Assembly (NCBI RefSeq): GCF_000340215.1
Contig: NW_006921536.1
Span: 5,044,874-5,108,873, forward strand
Direction of reading: 5' to 3'
DNA: 64,000 nucleotides
Source of the DNA: Pseudocercospora fijiensis CIRAD86
Lineage: Eukaryota > Ascomycota > Dothideomycetes > Mycosphaerellales > Mycosphaerellaceae
Shown: positions 21,309 to 32,414 of the stretch, one piece after another
Position numbering within the stretch: position 1 is the first letter of the stretch
Layout: the number at the start of each line of letters is the position of its first letter
The notes under the pieces: model-generated
Databases searched by the model: none
What the model was told of the DNA's origin: nothing
The model's input: only the letters and a program-made list of their open reading frames with translations
Position numbers and translations under genes: made by a program

Positions 21309-22634
21309 ATGTTCACGACAGCAGTCTTTACGGCAGCAGCCTGTGGCTTGCTCGCCTCGACTGCCAACGCACACATGGTCATCACATCGCCAGTACCCTA
21401 CGGCGCAGACAGCCTCAACAACAGCCCCCTTGATGCTGACGGATCAGACTTCCCTTGCAAACAGCGCTCGGGTGTCTACGACATTACGAAGATGAACAAC
21501 ATTGCTGTTGGTGTCCCACAACAGCTTGCGTTTCAGGGCGGCGCCACTCACGGAGGAGGATCATGTCAGCTCTCAGTCACCATGGACAAACAGCCCACAA
21601 AAAGCAGCAAGTGGAAAGTCATCCACTCGATCTTGGGCGGATGTCCGAATGGAGCTTCTGGCAACGCAAATGGATCTCCTACTTACGACTCGAACCCCAC
21701 ATTCGAATGGACCATGCCAAAAGGTATGCCAAACGGTGAATACACTCTCGCTTGGACCTGGTTCAATAAGATCGGCAACCGAGAAATGTACATGAACTGC
21801 GCTCCCATCACAGTAACTGGCGGCGCGGACAATGACGACGTCCTCAACACACTTCCCGACATGTTCGAAGCGAATATTGGCAATGGCTGCACGACCGTCG
21901 AGAGCGAAGATCTCGTCTTCCCAGACCCTGGCAAATACGTCGAGACAGCAGGTTCAGCACTCGGCACATCTCTAAGTGGTACATGTCAGACAGCTGGCAG
22001 CGGAGGAGGTTCCGGTGCTTCCCCATCGGGCTATGCTTCTGGATCAGGCTCCGGCTCAACTCCTGCCTCATCTCCTGCTGCCGCGCCCACTGGCTACCAT
22101 GGCGGTGGCGCAGCATCGAGCCCGGCCGCTGGATCTAGTCCAGCTGCAGCTCCCACAGGAGGCTATGGCAGTGGAAGCGGATCAGGCTCCGGTCGAGGAG
22201 GATCATACTCTAGCCCCGCAGCCGCGCCTTCCGTTACCGGCAGTCCGGGTGCCGACTCAGGCCCCGGAAATGGATCCAGCGGCGGCATAGTCACTGTAAC
22301 AACCATGGCCACCGTTACCGGCAGTGGGCCAGCACCCTCAGCCTACAGCGGAGGATCTCCCCCTAGCGGCTCCAACCGTGGCTCCAGTGGCTCGGGCTCC
22401 TCCTCGAACGGCACGTCTGGATCATCGGCAGATTCCGTTGCCTGCACAACTCAAGACGAAATCATCTGCATGGGAGAAAACTTTTTCGGAGTTTGCGATC
22501 ACGGCTTCGCTCGCAAGCAGGCTTGTTCGACAGGCACCCGCTGTTCCAACGGTAGCATCCAGAAGAGGTCTGGCTCTATGAGACATCTTCAGCATTTGAA
22601 AAGAAGGGGTGGTCATCATGCCGGTGTGCTCTAG
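21309..22634 (+). CDS. AA11-type lytic polysaccharide monooxygenase with C-terminal X278-like module
   Basis: Secreted copper enzyme of the AA11 type; characterised members oxidatively cleave chitin. Single exon, 441 aa. The signal peptide (residues 1-21) ends in STANA, so His22 becomes the mature N-terminal histidine of the copper histidine brace. The second brace histidine lies in GGATHGGGSCQ. Other family features are the HMVITSPVPYG start, SDFPCKQ, VIHSILGGCP and the MYMNCAPI segment with the axial-type Tyr. A long Gly/Ser/Pro/Ala-rich linker (about 230-373) contains repeated SPAAAPTGG-like units and many possible O-glycosylation sites. The final ~55 residues have six cysteines (VACTTQDEIICMG, FGVCDHG, KQACSTGTRC) and resemble the X278 module often appended to AA11. 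Family and module names are from recognition, not a search. Confidence 0.87.
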   Translation: MFTTAVFTAAACGLLASTANAHMVITSPVPYGADSLNNSPLDADGSDFPCKQRSGVYDITKMNNIAVGVPQQLAFQGGATHGGGSCQLSVTMDKQPTKSSKWKVIHSILGGCPNGASGNANGSPTYDSNPTFEWTMPKGMPNGEYTLAWTWFNKIGNREMYMNCAPITVTGGADNDDVLNTLPDMFEANIGNGCTTVESEDLVFPDPGKYVETAGSALGTSLSGTCQTAGSGGGSGASPSGYASGSGSGSTPASSPAAAPTGYHGGGAASSPAAGSSPAAAPTGGYGSGSGSGSGRGGSYSSPAAAPSVTGSPGADSGPGNGSSGGIVTVTTMATVTGSGPAPSAYSGGSPPSGSNRGSSGSGSSSNGTSGSSADSVACTTQDEIICMGENFFGVCDHGFARKQACSTGTRCSNGSIQKRSGSMRHLQHLKRRGGHHAGVL

Positions 22635-22863
22635 CGGAGATTCCTCCAGAGTTTTCTTTGTGAGCTCCGAGGGCTTGGGGGTTGTTCAGTGACGTTTGCG
22701 GGTGCAAATATGGCGAACATGATGATTTGGATGAGAGATACGATCTGTGAATTTTTCGGGGAGGACAGGACGCATGCCAGGCAGGCTTTGGCGTACATGG
22801 GAGTAGGTAGGTAGCATATAGCAGACGGCGAACTTCGGTCTTTACAGCATCACATCTCGTTTC

Positions 22864-25800
22864 TCAGCTGACTCCAATGTCCCGTCCTGGTGGAAAAATC
22901 CCAAGGCCCTCTTCGGAATAAGACGACAGTCCATCTTCATCGGGAGCGAGCACGTATGGATCTCGCTCGATGCCGACGTGAGCCTTGCCATCGACACCCA
23001 AAAATGTGCCATAGCTCCAGGTCCAAGATTGCCTCAAATCTTTTGCGTCCTCTGCGTTCCGCCGGGATAAATCCACGAGTGCTCGGCTAGCGGCGAAGTA
23101 AGCGATATTCGAAGCGATCGTCGACGGTAGGCGAGGCAGCACTCTCCAAGGTCGTCGTGCGTAGAACCAGATCGTTGTAATCATGTATAAACCCAAGATC
23201 GTCTGCACGATTATGAACGCTGGCGTTGAGAATACGATGCGTGTCTCAGGAGTCAAGACTTGAGTCGAGATCGGTGCTACTTTTCCCGAGTTTGGCGTGA
23301 AGATGTTTTGGAAGTTCGTCGCGATGAAGATGGCGAAGAGCTGTTGGTATACTTTTGCAAAGTTACCCACGACTTGGGAAGGGGTTGGAATTGGCAGTGA
23401 TGCGTTCAGACTTTCTTTGGCATTTGGAAATTGCTTCACCATCAGATAGTTGTTGTAGTCCGAGGGGAAGGAGTCGTTGTGCCAGGTAGCGCCGCTATCG
23501 ATGAGGTAGCGATTGGCTTGTGCAAGAAGGCCGAGGACGGAGGGAACGGTCACGTCCCCAGGGGAGGTCATGCCCTCGGGAGTGGCCTCAAGCACGCGGC
23601 CACTGCTGTCTACCCTGATCTTGGCTTTTGAGGCGACCAGGGTGGGTCTGCAAAGCAGCATTGTAGCGTTCAGCGAGAGCAAATCCATCTTCGGCCACGC
23701 CGCCAAGCTCGATCCTGGCATTGTCTCGCCCGATTTCAGTCTCCAATCTGCACGAAGCCAGCCAGCTACAAGATTTTGCCGGCAGAACAGGTCATGCTCA
23801 GTCGTGGTGTTGCGGCTTGTCAGCATGCTGTTCAGCTCGAGGGCCATGTGACCTGGCTGAGGATCTCTGAGCGTGTTGAGATTGAATGTCGAAAATGCTC
23901 GACCCCAATTCCGATAATTGCTGCAATTGACGACTGCACCGGAATCATTGACGAGGGTGGTCTCAAGATCGAGCTCGGAAGCGTCATCGCTGTACTTCAT
24001 ATTGTACCTCGGAACTCCCTCCGTGGTTAGCACTTGACAGTTCAGCTGCGCACCAAACCCTGGGGTCGTGAGTCGAAAATTTGAACTCTGATTCAAGGCG
24101 GACAGACGGGCTGGGAGGTAAGCGCGCTCATCGTCAGCCCAAGCAGGCAAGGGCGTTTCTGCAGTAAGGTTGGACATCTTGCGATAGAATGGGTCGACAG
24201 TCATGCTGCCATCGGAATTATCGTCCAGAACTCCGTTCAGTGGTGTACCAGTGCCGTTGATAGAGCTGAGCAAGACTGAATCGTAGGATGTTTGCAGTTG
24301 ACTCTCCGAAGCCACGATCATGGTACGCTCGTTCATAAGTCCGCTGAGCGCTACTGCGAGCACGTTTGCGAGCAGAGCCATCATGCATACAGTGCCCAAG
24401 ACATAATGACGAGCCGAAAAGGCACGCACGAGGAGAAGCTGGGGCGGAAGGGAGCTGTAGTCGACCTCAATGGACCTGGAAGCTGGGACATTTGCTTTGC
24501 GGAGCTCTTCGAAAGGCTGCAGCAGCGAAAGCAGGCGATTCAATACTATCCAGAATGGTTCAATCAGAGTTGCAAGGGCGATCGGAATGTAGTTCTCCAC
24601 CAGCTGTCTGACAAATGTTGACTCCGACGGCAGCTTCAGTCCTGAGCATCGTTAGCGATGATTCCCTTGATTCAAAGTGTACTCTTTACCTGAGCTGTTA
24701 TGAGAAAGGATATACAGGACCACGAATGTTACGACGGCGGAAAGCTGGACAAAAAGAAACATTGAGCCAATGATGACTTTCATCTCCAAAGGCCGTATGC
24801 CAGCTTTGCACTGCTCCTTGTCTGTCCTTTGAGCGGTATCAGCAGAGTCTGCGTAGAGATTTGGAGGTGCACAATGGCGAATCTTGACCACCGGATGGTC
24901 AGCATCAGCGACAGGTAGCAGGGCGAACTCTTGATCTTTCATCTTGTCCCTCAAACCATCAGATGGCTCGCTGTCGACGGTGGCAAATGCGTCAGAGGTA
25001 TTTTGATCTGCTGATACCAAGTCCATCAACGAGCCAAGCGTAGCGGGATCGCTCAGAAGCTGATTTGGACGCCTGGAAATGCCCAAGAGGACACCGAATG
25101 TCGTCATGGATATGAGCCCAAGTAATACCAACGCCGCATATGCAAACGCAGGTATAATAACGACTGCTTGAGTGATGAATTCTAGACGCCCTGGAGGTGC
25201 CGTGGCCTGGTCATGTCGATCCTGAAGTATGTCAACAAGTTGACGGGAGAACAAGAGGCGATAAGCGGATTCGTACGATCGGCGAAGGACATCGGGCGCG
25301 AGATAATCTTCAGCTGGCCTCGGTAAAGTGGCTATGGCGAAAGGAGCCATCTTTGGGATGTAATCCAGGTTCAAAGGCATGTCGAGGAGTCGGGACTTCT
25401 GGGATGGAAAGCTACTCGTTGGATATTCACCCCGGGTGGGTACTTGCTCCATGCCAGAAGCCATTGCCCACTCGAAAGAGCTAATATTAAACATGTCGCT
25501 TGGAAGCGGAATCTTCTCGCCAGCTGGGCTGGTACTGATCACCGCCTTTGAAGGCAGCGCTATGGTTGCGTGAACTTCCTGCTGATAATAGGTGGCTTCA
25601 CAGAAGAGCGCGGTGTCGTTCGCGGCAAGACGCGGATCGACGCCGAACATGTTGTCCGCATCCTTAATACCTTCGATGGTGCTTTTCGACCACCGGACGA
25701 AGAACAAGTGAAAGAACTTGTCGTCTGGACATCCCGAAGACAAATAGTAGTCTGCGAACCCACCCTGATTCTGGTATCCAACATACAGAGTGTCGAAGGG

Positions 25801-26748
25801 TTTGCTGGTGTCAGTGCCACCTCCTGGCCTGTACCTCGGAGCATTGAAGTCGCAACCTTGTGTGCCATTATAGGTCATGTGGCCCGAGGTATTGAACAGC
25901 CTGGCTTCGGTACAGGCAACGTCAACACTGTACAACTTTGTAGACCCAGTGTAGCTTGCATTGGTCGCGTAGGAAACCAAATCCTCAGCAGGTTCGAAAG
26001 GGCTCAGGGCAAACTCTTTTGTCATAAATGGAGGCAAGGTCTCGTTCAGCCACGCAATGTTGTACACTGACTGCGCGTAAACCGAAGTCAAGTTTCCTTG
26101 TTGCGACAGCGGAATGTACGCGCTTGATCGGAGGCCCTCAATCGCGGTGTCCACGGTGATGGTCCGCACAGCGAATATGCCAGCTTGAGTTGGTGTCAGG
26201 CCCCAGAAAATCAACATCATCGTAATCGAGCCTGTGAGCACGTTCCAATGGCCGCGTTTGAAAGCAGAAAATGGAACCGTGATCAGGAACTCCAACGGAT
26301 AGCTCAGCAATATGGAGTTGTCTGCCTTGGCGCCCCCATTCCTAGAGAGTTGGAAGAAAGGCTCTAGCCTTTTAATGTCCAGATCCAGCCAAGTCCAGAG
26401 GAAGCCATAGATTACTGAGATTATGGTCGGCAGGTACAGATATGCGAATGAGCGAGCTAGAGGCAACTGGCTGATGTCCGTGGCGAAGAGAAGTCCTTGG
26501 TGATGAGAGCTGATCAGCAGAAGTATAACAATTGTCGTGATCAGAATTGCTGTCAGAAGCAGTATGGCGACCAAGAAAGGCTTTCGCAGTGTAACCGGTG
26601 TCCATGGAGGAGTACTAGGCGGATCAGTCCGTTCTCCCACAGCCGAAGAGGTCTCAGCCTTGACATAGGGCTTCGCGTGGTCTGTGGGAAATGCTGCTGA
26701 GGGTGATGCCCTCAAGAAATGCATGAGGAGTCTGTCTGTGGAGAACAT
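22864..26748 (-). CDS. DUF3433-type multi-spanning membrane protein
   Basis: Large fungal membrane protein of the DUF3433 type; function not established. Two exons fit: 26748-24690 and 24641-22864, separated by a 48-bp intron (GTAAAG donor, CTCAG acceptor), giving 1278 aa. Removing the intron joins SHNSSG to LKLPSESTFVRQLVENYIPI, turning two open frames into one protein with two related halves. Each half has hydrophobic segments followed by a lumenal/extracellular domain rich in N-X-S/T sites. The first half has a strong hydrophobic segment near residues 52-75, another ending in IYGFLWTWLDLDIKRLEPF and a pair around residues 530-570. The second half starts with a PFEELRKANVPAS segment and repeats the layout. 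The ATG at 26748 precedes a CCACAG that could be an acceptor, so a short upstream exon is possible. It is convergent with the LPMO gene. Confidence 0.8.
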
Positions 26749-27826
26749 TTGCGACTGGTGAAAGCATCAGGAGAGCGAGAGCTCCTGCTTCTCATATCAT
26801 ACTTGCCATATGCGGCCATGAGGCACAGTACATGCCTAATGGACCATGCTCCTTGCTACGCGCTGGCAAGGCGCTAACATTAGTACAGAGCGCATACTTG
26901 ACCTCCAGGCACTTGCAACGTTGGGATGGATTGATTGATGTTCTTGAGAGCAGTCAAGCTGTAGCATCAGCTTCAAGGCATCCGTAGAAGACAATCGTGA
27001 AGGCTATGCGATTCATTGTGATGATGTCGATACAAGCAAGATACGAACGATGAAAGTTGTGGAAGGAGAAGTGGTTGGTTGAAAGAGGCCGCGTTTCACG
27101 ACGCGCTGGGTCCACATCCGAAGTCTTGGCAGGGCAGGGAAGCTTGACCTCTCCTGAGCGAGAAACACCTACACCAAGACGATGCAATGGAGGACGCTTT
27201 GCTGGAATGCGCCTATTCGAAAGCTATAGTATTGGGGAAGCCTATCACGATGTCGCACCGTGCCCACCGGAATCCGAACTCGTCTCGATTCAGCGGTGGA
27301 TAAAAATGCGTTCCGGCCTCATGAAGCGCCAGCAGCACCGCGCCTCACCTCCACCCTGAACATAGCCAGAAAGACCATACCGTGCGAGCCACCATGATCA
27401 GCCCCTCTATCGCTGCTCAGCCAAGCCATGCTATGGTACTGCAGCAGTCTATGCTCGCGATCGCGCCACCTGCACCTGATACATCTGCTCCACAGCAACA
27501 AACAAGCAGGTGTTGGTAAGAAGGGCGCAGCGGGAGCTGGGTTTGCTTAGATGGGAAGAAGGGTATGGGTTTCCTTAGTTGTGTGTGAAATTCATGAACC
27601 TTGTTGACGATGTTGAGCGAGATCACGAGGCTGTTCTTTTGTCTTTCGGCCGCAAGCACGCAAGTCTCCTGACTAGCATCTTTGACACCGAGAAAGCCTT
27701 GAATCGTTCTTGCTTACATCGAAAGATTTCATGTCGCTTTTCTGTCTATGCTACAGATGCAACTCCAACCCGGAACGCCTCGCTAAAGATTTCCCAAAAG
27801 CATCTTGATCTCCAGACTCCAAAGCG
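26749..27826. other. intergenic region between DUF3433 gene and TAF6
   Basis: About 1.1 kb: DUF3433 5' flank and TAF6 3' flank. Short ORFs on both strands have no motif. No repeats noticed. Confidence 0.45.
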
Positions 27827-29176
27827 CTAGATCTCTACATCCCGCTCAAGGACTGCGTTGACCAGACTTTGACGCCCACTGTCAAATACCTTATTGCCAA
27901 TAACCTCGCCGAGCGCTTCAGTCAAGCGCTCTTTTAGTGCTTCGCCTTCTGGATGACCATTTGCTGCTGTGGTGATCGAGTCTTGCTCTAGCTTCTCGAG
28001 AGCTGTCATGATTGCAAGCACAACATACTCAGCCTGCTCCTTCTTCGCTTCGTCCTTGATGCCTTCGGAGAGGTGCATGTCGTATGCTTTGAGGTTTGGC
28101 AAGATGAGTGATCGCACGCCGTCTGCTCCAGCGATGAACGTGAGTCCCAGGACAGCTCCGTAATGCGTGCCGAAGGGTTTGTGTGAGTCGAGGAAGTGCT
28201 TCAGGCACGAGCGCGCGATGCGTGGTTTCAAGGTCGATGAGCTTGGCCCAAATTTTCTTGCGATCGTGGAAAGCAAGCTTGCTGAGTAGTCGCGGAGCGA
28301 GAAATGTGTGGTCGCGCCGTCGCTGTTAGCGGATCCCAAGTGCTTGCCCACTAAGCATGTAAGCACACACGGGATTACGGATGGCACGTATGGTGCAATG
28401 TAGAGACTTGGATTGTCCAAGAGACTTGCAAGCAACTGCATGCTTTGCGTGAGGATGAACAGCGACTTCATGTGATGCGTAACTTTGTCCGCCACGAATT
28501 GAATGAAGTATGGAACCAGCTGATGCAGGCCAGGGTCTGTCCGTAATGAAGCGAAGGCAGCGAGGCGATTATCCTCGTTGTTCTCGTCCATGATGGCGGT
28601 GCAAATGCGGTCAAAGTAAAGCTGCAGCTCCTTCGACAAGACGTGCTTGACCAGCGGCTTTACGGAGACATTGTCGTTCCCACTCATAGCCGCAAGAGTC
28701 GGGTTTGCGCCTTGGCCCTTGGCCGCCAGCTCTTGATTCCGTTGGTCGGCTTGAGTTGGATTCTGAGGTATGCTGGGCTGCACTCCTTCCACCGCCAACC
28801 AATGCGCGGTGAAGCTGATTTCTCGCGGCACCTTGGGCAGCGGCGCATTGATCAGCTTCTCAAAGTCCACCTCTTCATCTTCCACGTAAAATAATGGCTG
28901 GCCTTGTCCTATCGAGGCTTCGCCAAATCGCAGTGGTCTGGTAGAGTCATATCCGTAGAGTGGTTCGACATCTAGCACTCGCAGCGCTTGTGATATGTCT
29001 TGTGTCGTGAGCGTTGTTCGTTTCGCATGGCGCATGAATTTCAAGGCTTCTTCGAGGACTTGGGCGATTCGGTATTCGACGTCGCGCGCCAGATGTTCGG
29101 AGACCTCCTTGTTAAGAGATGCGATACCGACCGACTCGGCGACATCAGTCACATTTTCTGGGTTCCAGACGGACAT
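27827..29176 (-). CDS. TAF6: TFIID/SAGA subunit TAF6
   Basis: TBP-associated factor 6, a subunit of TFIID that pairs with TAF9 through a histone fold. Single exon, 449 aa, the usual size for fungal TAF6. The N-terminus MSVWNPENVTDVAESVGIA opens the histone fold (residues 1-70), which includes RDVEYRIAQVLEEALKFMRH and LTTQDISQALRVLDVEPLYGY. A linker with PREISFTAHWLAVEGVQP follows. The conserved HEAT-repeat domain spans about residues 185-400 and includes LSKELQLYFDRI, LHQLVPYFIQFVADKV and PFGTHYGAVLGL. No intron or damage is seen. Strong call. Confidence 0.95.
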   Translation of the reverse strand: MSVWNPENVTDVAESVGIASLNKEVSEHLARDVEYRIAQVLEEALKFMRHAKRTTLTTQDISQALRVLDVEPLYGYDSTRPLRFGEASIGQGQPLFYVEDEEVDFEKLINAPLPKVPREISFTAHWLAVEGVQPSIPQNPTQADQRNQELAAKGQGANPTLAAMSGNDNVSVKPLVKHVLSKELQLYFDRICTAIMDENNEDNRLAAFASLRTDPGLHQLVPYFIQFVADKVTHHMKSLFILTQSMQLLASLLDNPSLYIAPYVPSVIPCVLTCLVGKHLGSANSDGATTHFSLRDYSASLLSTIARKFGPSSSTLKPRIARSCLKHFLDSHKPFGTHYGAVLGLTFIAGADGVRSLILPNLKAYDMHLSEGIKDEAKKEQAEYVVLAIMTALEKLEQDSITTAANGHPEGEALKERLTEALGEVIGNKVFDSGRQSLVNAVLERDVEI

Positions 29177-30230
29177 TGTGCTCTGGATGCGCTTGCGCTT
29201 GCGCGCTCAATATCGAGGGCTGTGGTTGTCGCCAGGCGTTTGGTGTGTCGGTAAGTCTGAAGTGCTGGATCTGGACCAAAAGGCGGATAATGTGCCAGTG
29301 GCGTATTGCAGAGGCTGCTTCCGGTCGCAGCGCAGTCGCATGTGACGATCAGTACTCGCTGGAAGTGAAGTCAAGCTGGAAGACGTGCCGTGCCTGACAC
29401 GCGACCAGCGATTGCCAAAAGTCGTGGCGGCTGCAGCCAGGCTGCCAGCGAACTTTCAGCGAACATCACGTCTCACACATTGCATGCAAGCACAACTCAA
29501 GATTTCGATCTCTGGAAGTCCTTACTCTGAACGGCTGCTTCCTCTAAGACTCGAGCGTTCTCAGCAACTCAGTGTACACGTAAGCCCCCAACGAGCCACA
29601 TGCCTTCAACCTAGCTATTCTCTCGTAGCTTACGGCCCAACGTCAGCCTTTCCAGTTCTATCAAAATTGCACGTAGAGGGAGACAGTTGGCAACTCTACG
29701 CGTGTTTAAGTCTAAAGTGAAGGGTACCTTCAATGCCTACAGCACTCCAGCCAACTCCTTCGATGCCTTATGGTCGCCGAAGCAAGCAGCGAATCCAATC
29801 AAGATCGCTCTTACGGATGAAAAGTGGACGCTTCCACAGGTGTTCAGCTCTTGCTGCAGATTCGATCTATGGATCTTCGCAGACTGTACCCAAAAACTTT
29901 CAAGGAGCCCTCGTCGCGAAATTAGACAGCGAATCGCCTCGACTTTGCATGTCTGGGTAGAGAGTAGACTATGTTATACACCTTCGACTCTACTCTTTCA
30001 TTAGCCTACGCGCCTGCGAGGCAATCAGTAAAGCCCCTCGAAGCCTTCTCATTATGGAAACAGGAAGCGAATCGCCTCAACATCGCAACTTATCGCGAAG
30101 TAAAGTTAGAAATTATATAAAGATCGCAAAGTAAGTAGATTTTCAAAGGTTTTTTCGAATCGCGTCCCTAATCGAAATCGCTAAAGTATAGAACTAACTC
30201 CTCTATACGGCTAGGTAACTCTAATACGGA
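29177..30230. other. intergenic region with a short RIP-like stretch
   Basis: No credible gene. From about 30000 the sequence becomes rich in TA and CG steps and poor in CA/TG, resembling a short mutated repeat remnant that merges into the 130-bp tandem array. The open frames between 29385 and 30004 have no domain. Confidence 0.45.
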
Positions 30231-30760
30231 CTCTTGCTAAGAGGGCGTGAGAATAGATAGTAAGGGCTTCGAGATACCTATTTCGCGGAAGGATGCGTAG
30301 AAACAACGGGGTTACAGGTAGAAAAGAAGCAAACCTACACACATTCAACCCCATTCTTCGGTCCCTTCGTAGGACCTATAGAAGTACAGTCACGTCCTTC
30401 GAGGCTACTTCCGCGCCGAAGGAATAATAAAAAATGGCGGTTGCAGGTGGAAAAGAGACAGGTGCATATGCAATTCAACTCCATTCTTCGGTCCCTTCGT
30501 AGGACTGACAGAACTGCACTCACCCCCTCCCAGGCCTCTTCCGCGCCGAAGGAACAAGCAGAAATCGAAGTAATAGGTTGAAAAAGAAACAGTTTCACAT
30601 GCATTCATCTCCATTCCTCGATCGCATTACAGTACCTACAAAACAACACTCACCCCCTTCAAGATACCCATTCAGCGGAAACAATCCCAAGTAAAGAAAA
30701 AAAAAGCAAAAAATTCACACCCACTCATCTCCACTCTTCGCTCCACCCAAGAATTACAAT
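30231..30760 (+). repeat. ~130-bp tandem array, about four units
   Basis: The anchor CCATTCTTCG or a variant recurs at 30351, 30481, 30611 (CCATTCCTCG) and 30731 (CCACTCTTCG), that is, at spacings of 130, 130 and 120 bp. Each unit carries a downstream (T)TCCGCGCCGAAGGAA-like segment and an A/G-rich segment (GAAAAGAGACAG, GAAAAAGAAACAG). The left-most unit is richer in TA steps, and the right-most are more diverged. Confidence 0.8.
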
Positions 30761-30779
30761 CCCCCCCCCCCCCCCCCCC
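30761..30779 (+). repeat. homopolymer C19
   Basis: Nineteen consecutive C bases directly at the right end of the 130-bp array and 15 bp from the stop codon of the F-box-like gene. Length may be unreliable, because such tracts are error-prone in sequencing. Confidence 0.9.
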
Positions 30780-30793
30780 AACCGAAAGCACCC

Positions 30794-31949
30794 CTAATTC
30801 TCCTTATCCGACTCATCGAAATCCACAACCGGCCTCTCCCTCGGCAGCCTCCTCGGATCCGCCTCCTCCAAAAAACTCTTCACCTCTGCGCCCTTATCTC
30901 CACTCTCCAGGACCCCGACAGCGGTGCAAAAAACGCAGTTTCCGACGTTCTTGCCGCAATTGGGCAGAGAATTGTGCTTCTCTACCAGTCGGAGGCCCTC
31001 TGCCACCTCGTCGTCCTCCTCCACACCTCCTCCGCTCCAGGCTTCTGCTGCCCATTGGAGTGAGTCGGTGGTTTGCCAGGTGAGGCGGCTTCTGAAGGTG
31101 TGGGTCTCGGTGGTGCGACTCAGAATCGTTTCGAGGGCGTCGTAGACTTGTCCGAGCAGAGTGGAGCGGCCGAGGATGATGGTGCTTTTGTAGGGGATGT
31201 GTGATCCTGCTGAGATTTGGACGACGATCTGGATTTTTTCGGGCGTGGTGAGGGCCTTGATGCGTCGCCAAGACATGATGGAGGAGAGGTGGTATGCTCT
31301 CTTCTTGCGGAATGATGCCATACTGAGGGACTGTTGGGGCTGTTTGCATGGCGAACCCGTCGATTCGCAGCCAATGTAGTCGGTTTTGGGGTTCCTTGGG
31401 CTGTATTGTGGCCCCCTCTTGATGTGCTCCTTGATATGGATTTCAATCATGGTGCTTGTCTCGCCTTGCTGAGTAGTCGTGGTGGTAAATCTAGATGAAA
31501 ACGGGCGTAACCCTTTAGCAAACATGTCTCGGACAAGGAGCACAATCCTGCTGGCGGACTTACCTGGCATGGCAGGGTATAGCTGGGTGCAGCCTCAGCG
31601 CGGCGGTGTTGGGGTTGATAAGGTAGGCGACTCCGGACATGCGGTGGTCGGTATTTTCGCTTGGGTCAGTGTAATCTAGCAGCATCGAGCGGCGAATGTT
31701 GACAGAACCCTGAATGACCTCCTTCCATCTCCTGCAAACACGCTTGGCCACGAAAAGATCCTCCAAGCCATCAGCCCAGTTGGTATTACCTTTGAGAGAG
31801 TTTGCCGAAGCACTGAAGTCTACATCGAGACTGGTGGAGCCATTGTCGACGCTCTTTGTGGTCGTTGGACGCAGTTTTAGCAAGATGTTCTCAAGCAGCT
31901 CCGCGACAGCGAAGACTCTGGGAATGGCTGATTGCGCTGTGGTGGCCAT
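30794..31949 (-). CDS. F-box-like protein, orphan C-terminus
   Basis: Two exons fit: 31949-31564 and 31490-30794 (73-bp intron, GTAAGT donor, TCTAG acceptor), giving 360 aa. The N-terminus reads MATTAQSAIPRVFAVAELLE, continues ILLKL, and after an insertion has LFVAKRVCRRWKEVIQGS. This is the pattern of the short F-box of plant-associated ascomycete proteins (ELLENIL-L, then L---RVCR-W---I--S). F-box proteins link substrates to SCF ubiquitin ligases. The C-terminal part is not recognised; it has a conserved-looking RLTWQTTDSLQWAAEAW stretch, a CGKNVGNCVFC cysteine cluster, and an acidic end. The ATG was chosen just before the F-box; an in-frame ATG about 80 codons upstream would add a Pro/Ala-Leu repeat encoded by 12-bp units. 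The splice keeps the frame. Confidence 0.62.
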
Positions 31950-31979
31950 TGTAGTGCTGTTCGGACGGAGTCGAGAAGG

Positions 31980-32027
31980 AGCTGGGAGTGGAGCTGGGAG
32001 TGGAGCTGGGAGTGGAGCTGGGAGTGG
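31980..32027 (-). repeat. 12-bp tandem repeat, four perfect units
   Basis: AGCTGGGAGTGG is repeated four times on the plus strand, directly upstream of the chosen start of the F-box-like gene, with degenerate units continuing to about 32050. On the minus strand it reads in frame as Ala-Pro-Leu-Pro repeats, so it is either 5' leader or a variable N-terminal extension. Confidence 0.9.
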
Positions 32028-32414
32028 TGCCGACAGTGGTGCTGATCTTGGTGCTGATACGGGGTGCAGAGTGCAAAGAAAGTCAGATGAAAAGAATTTG
32101 AAATGAAAATTGTTTTGTGCGGCGACAAGCTCGGGCCATTTCATGCAGGGCAGATGAATTAGCAATCCGAACCCTTGCCTCTGATGCAAAACCGTTTGTA
32201 TCGGTTAGAAAAGTTGCAAGAGCGCCGTGACGCGAGAAGTCGGCGGTCGGTGTCATCTTGAGAAGAAAGTGGATCAAAGATGGAAGAGCCGTTGAATCAG
32301 ATCTCAACGGTCAAGATCCTGGAGACGGTTGCCGTGCAGGGCTCGACGTGCATCAACACGCATTCTGACAGCTACCTCCACAATCTCATACAGTGACCAA
32401 CACAACAACTCAAT
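32028..32414. other. intergenic region
   Basis: Between two minus-strand genes. It contains the likely F-box promoter. No motif recognised. Confidence 0.4.

Noticed and set aside
22864..26748. Two separate DUF3433 genes
   Set aside because: A 48-bp intron with good splice sites joins the two frames without loss of phase, and the two-half architecture is known for this family.
30231..30760. Regularly spaced repeats reminiscent of a CRISPR array
   Set aside because: The whole 130-bp unit is repeated, without unique spacers between short identical repeats, and the host is a eukaryote.
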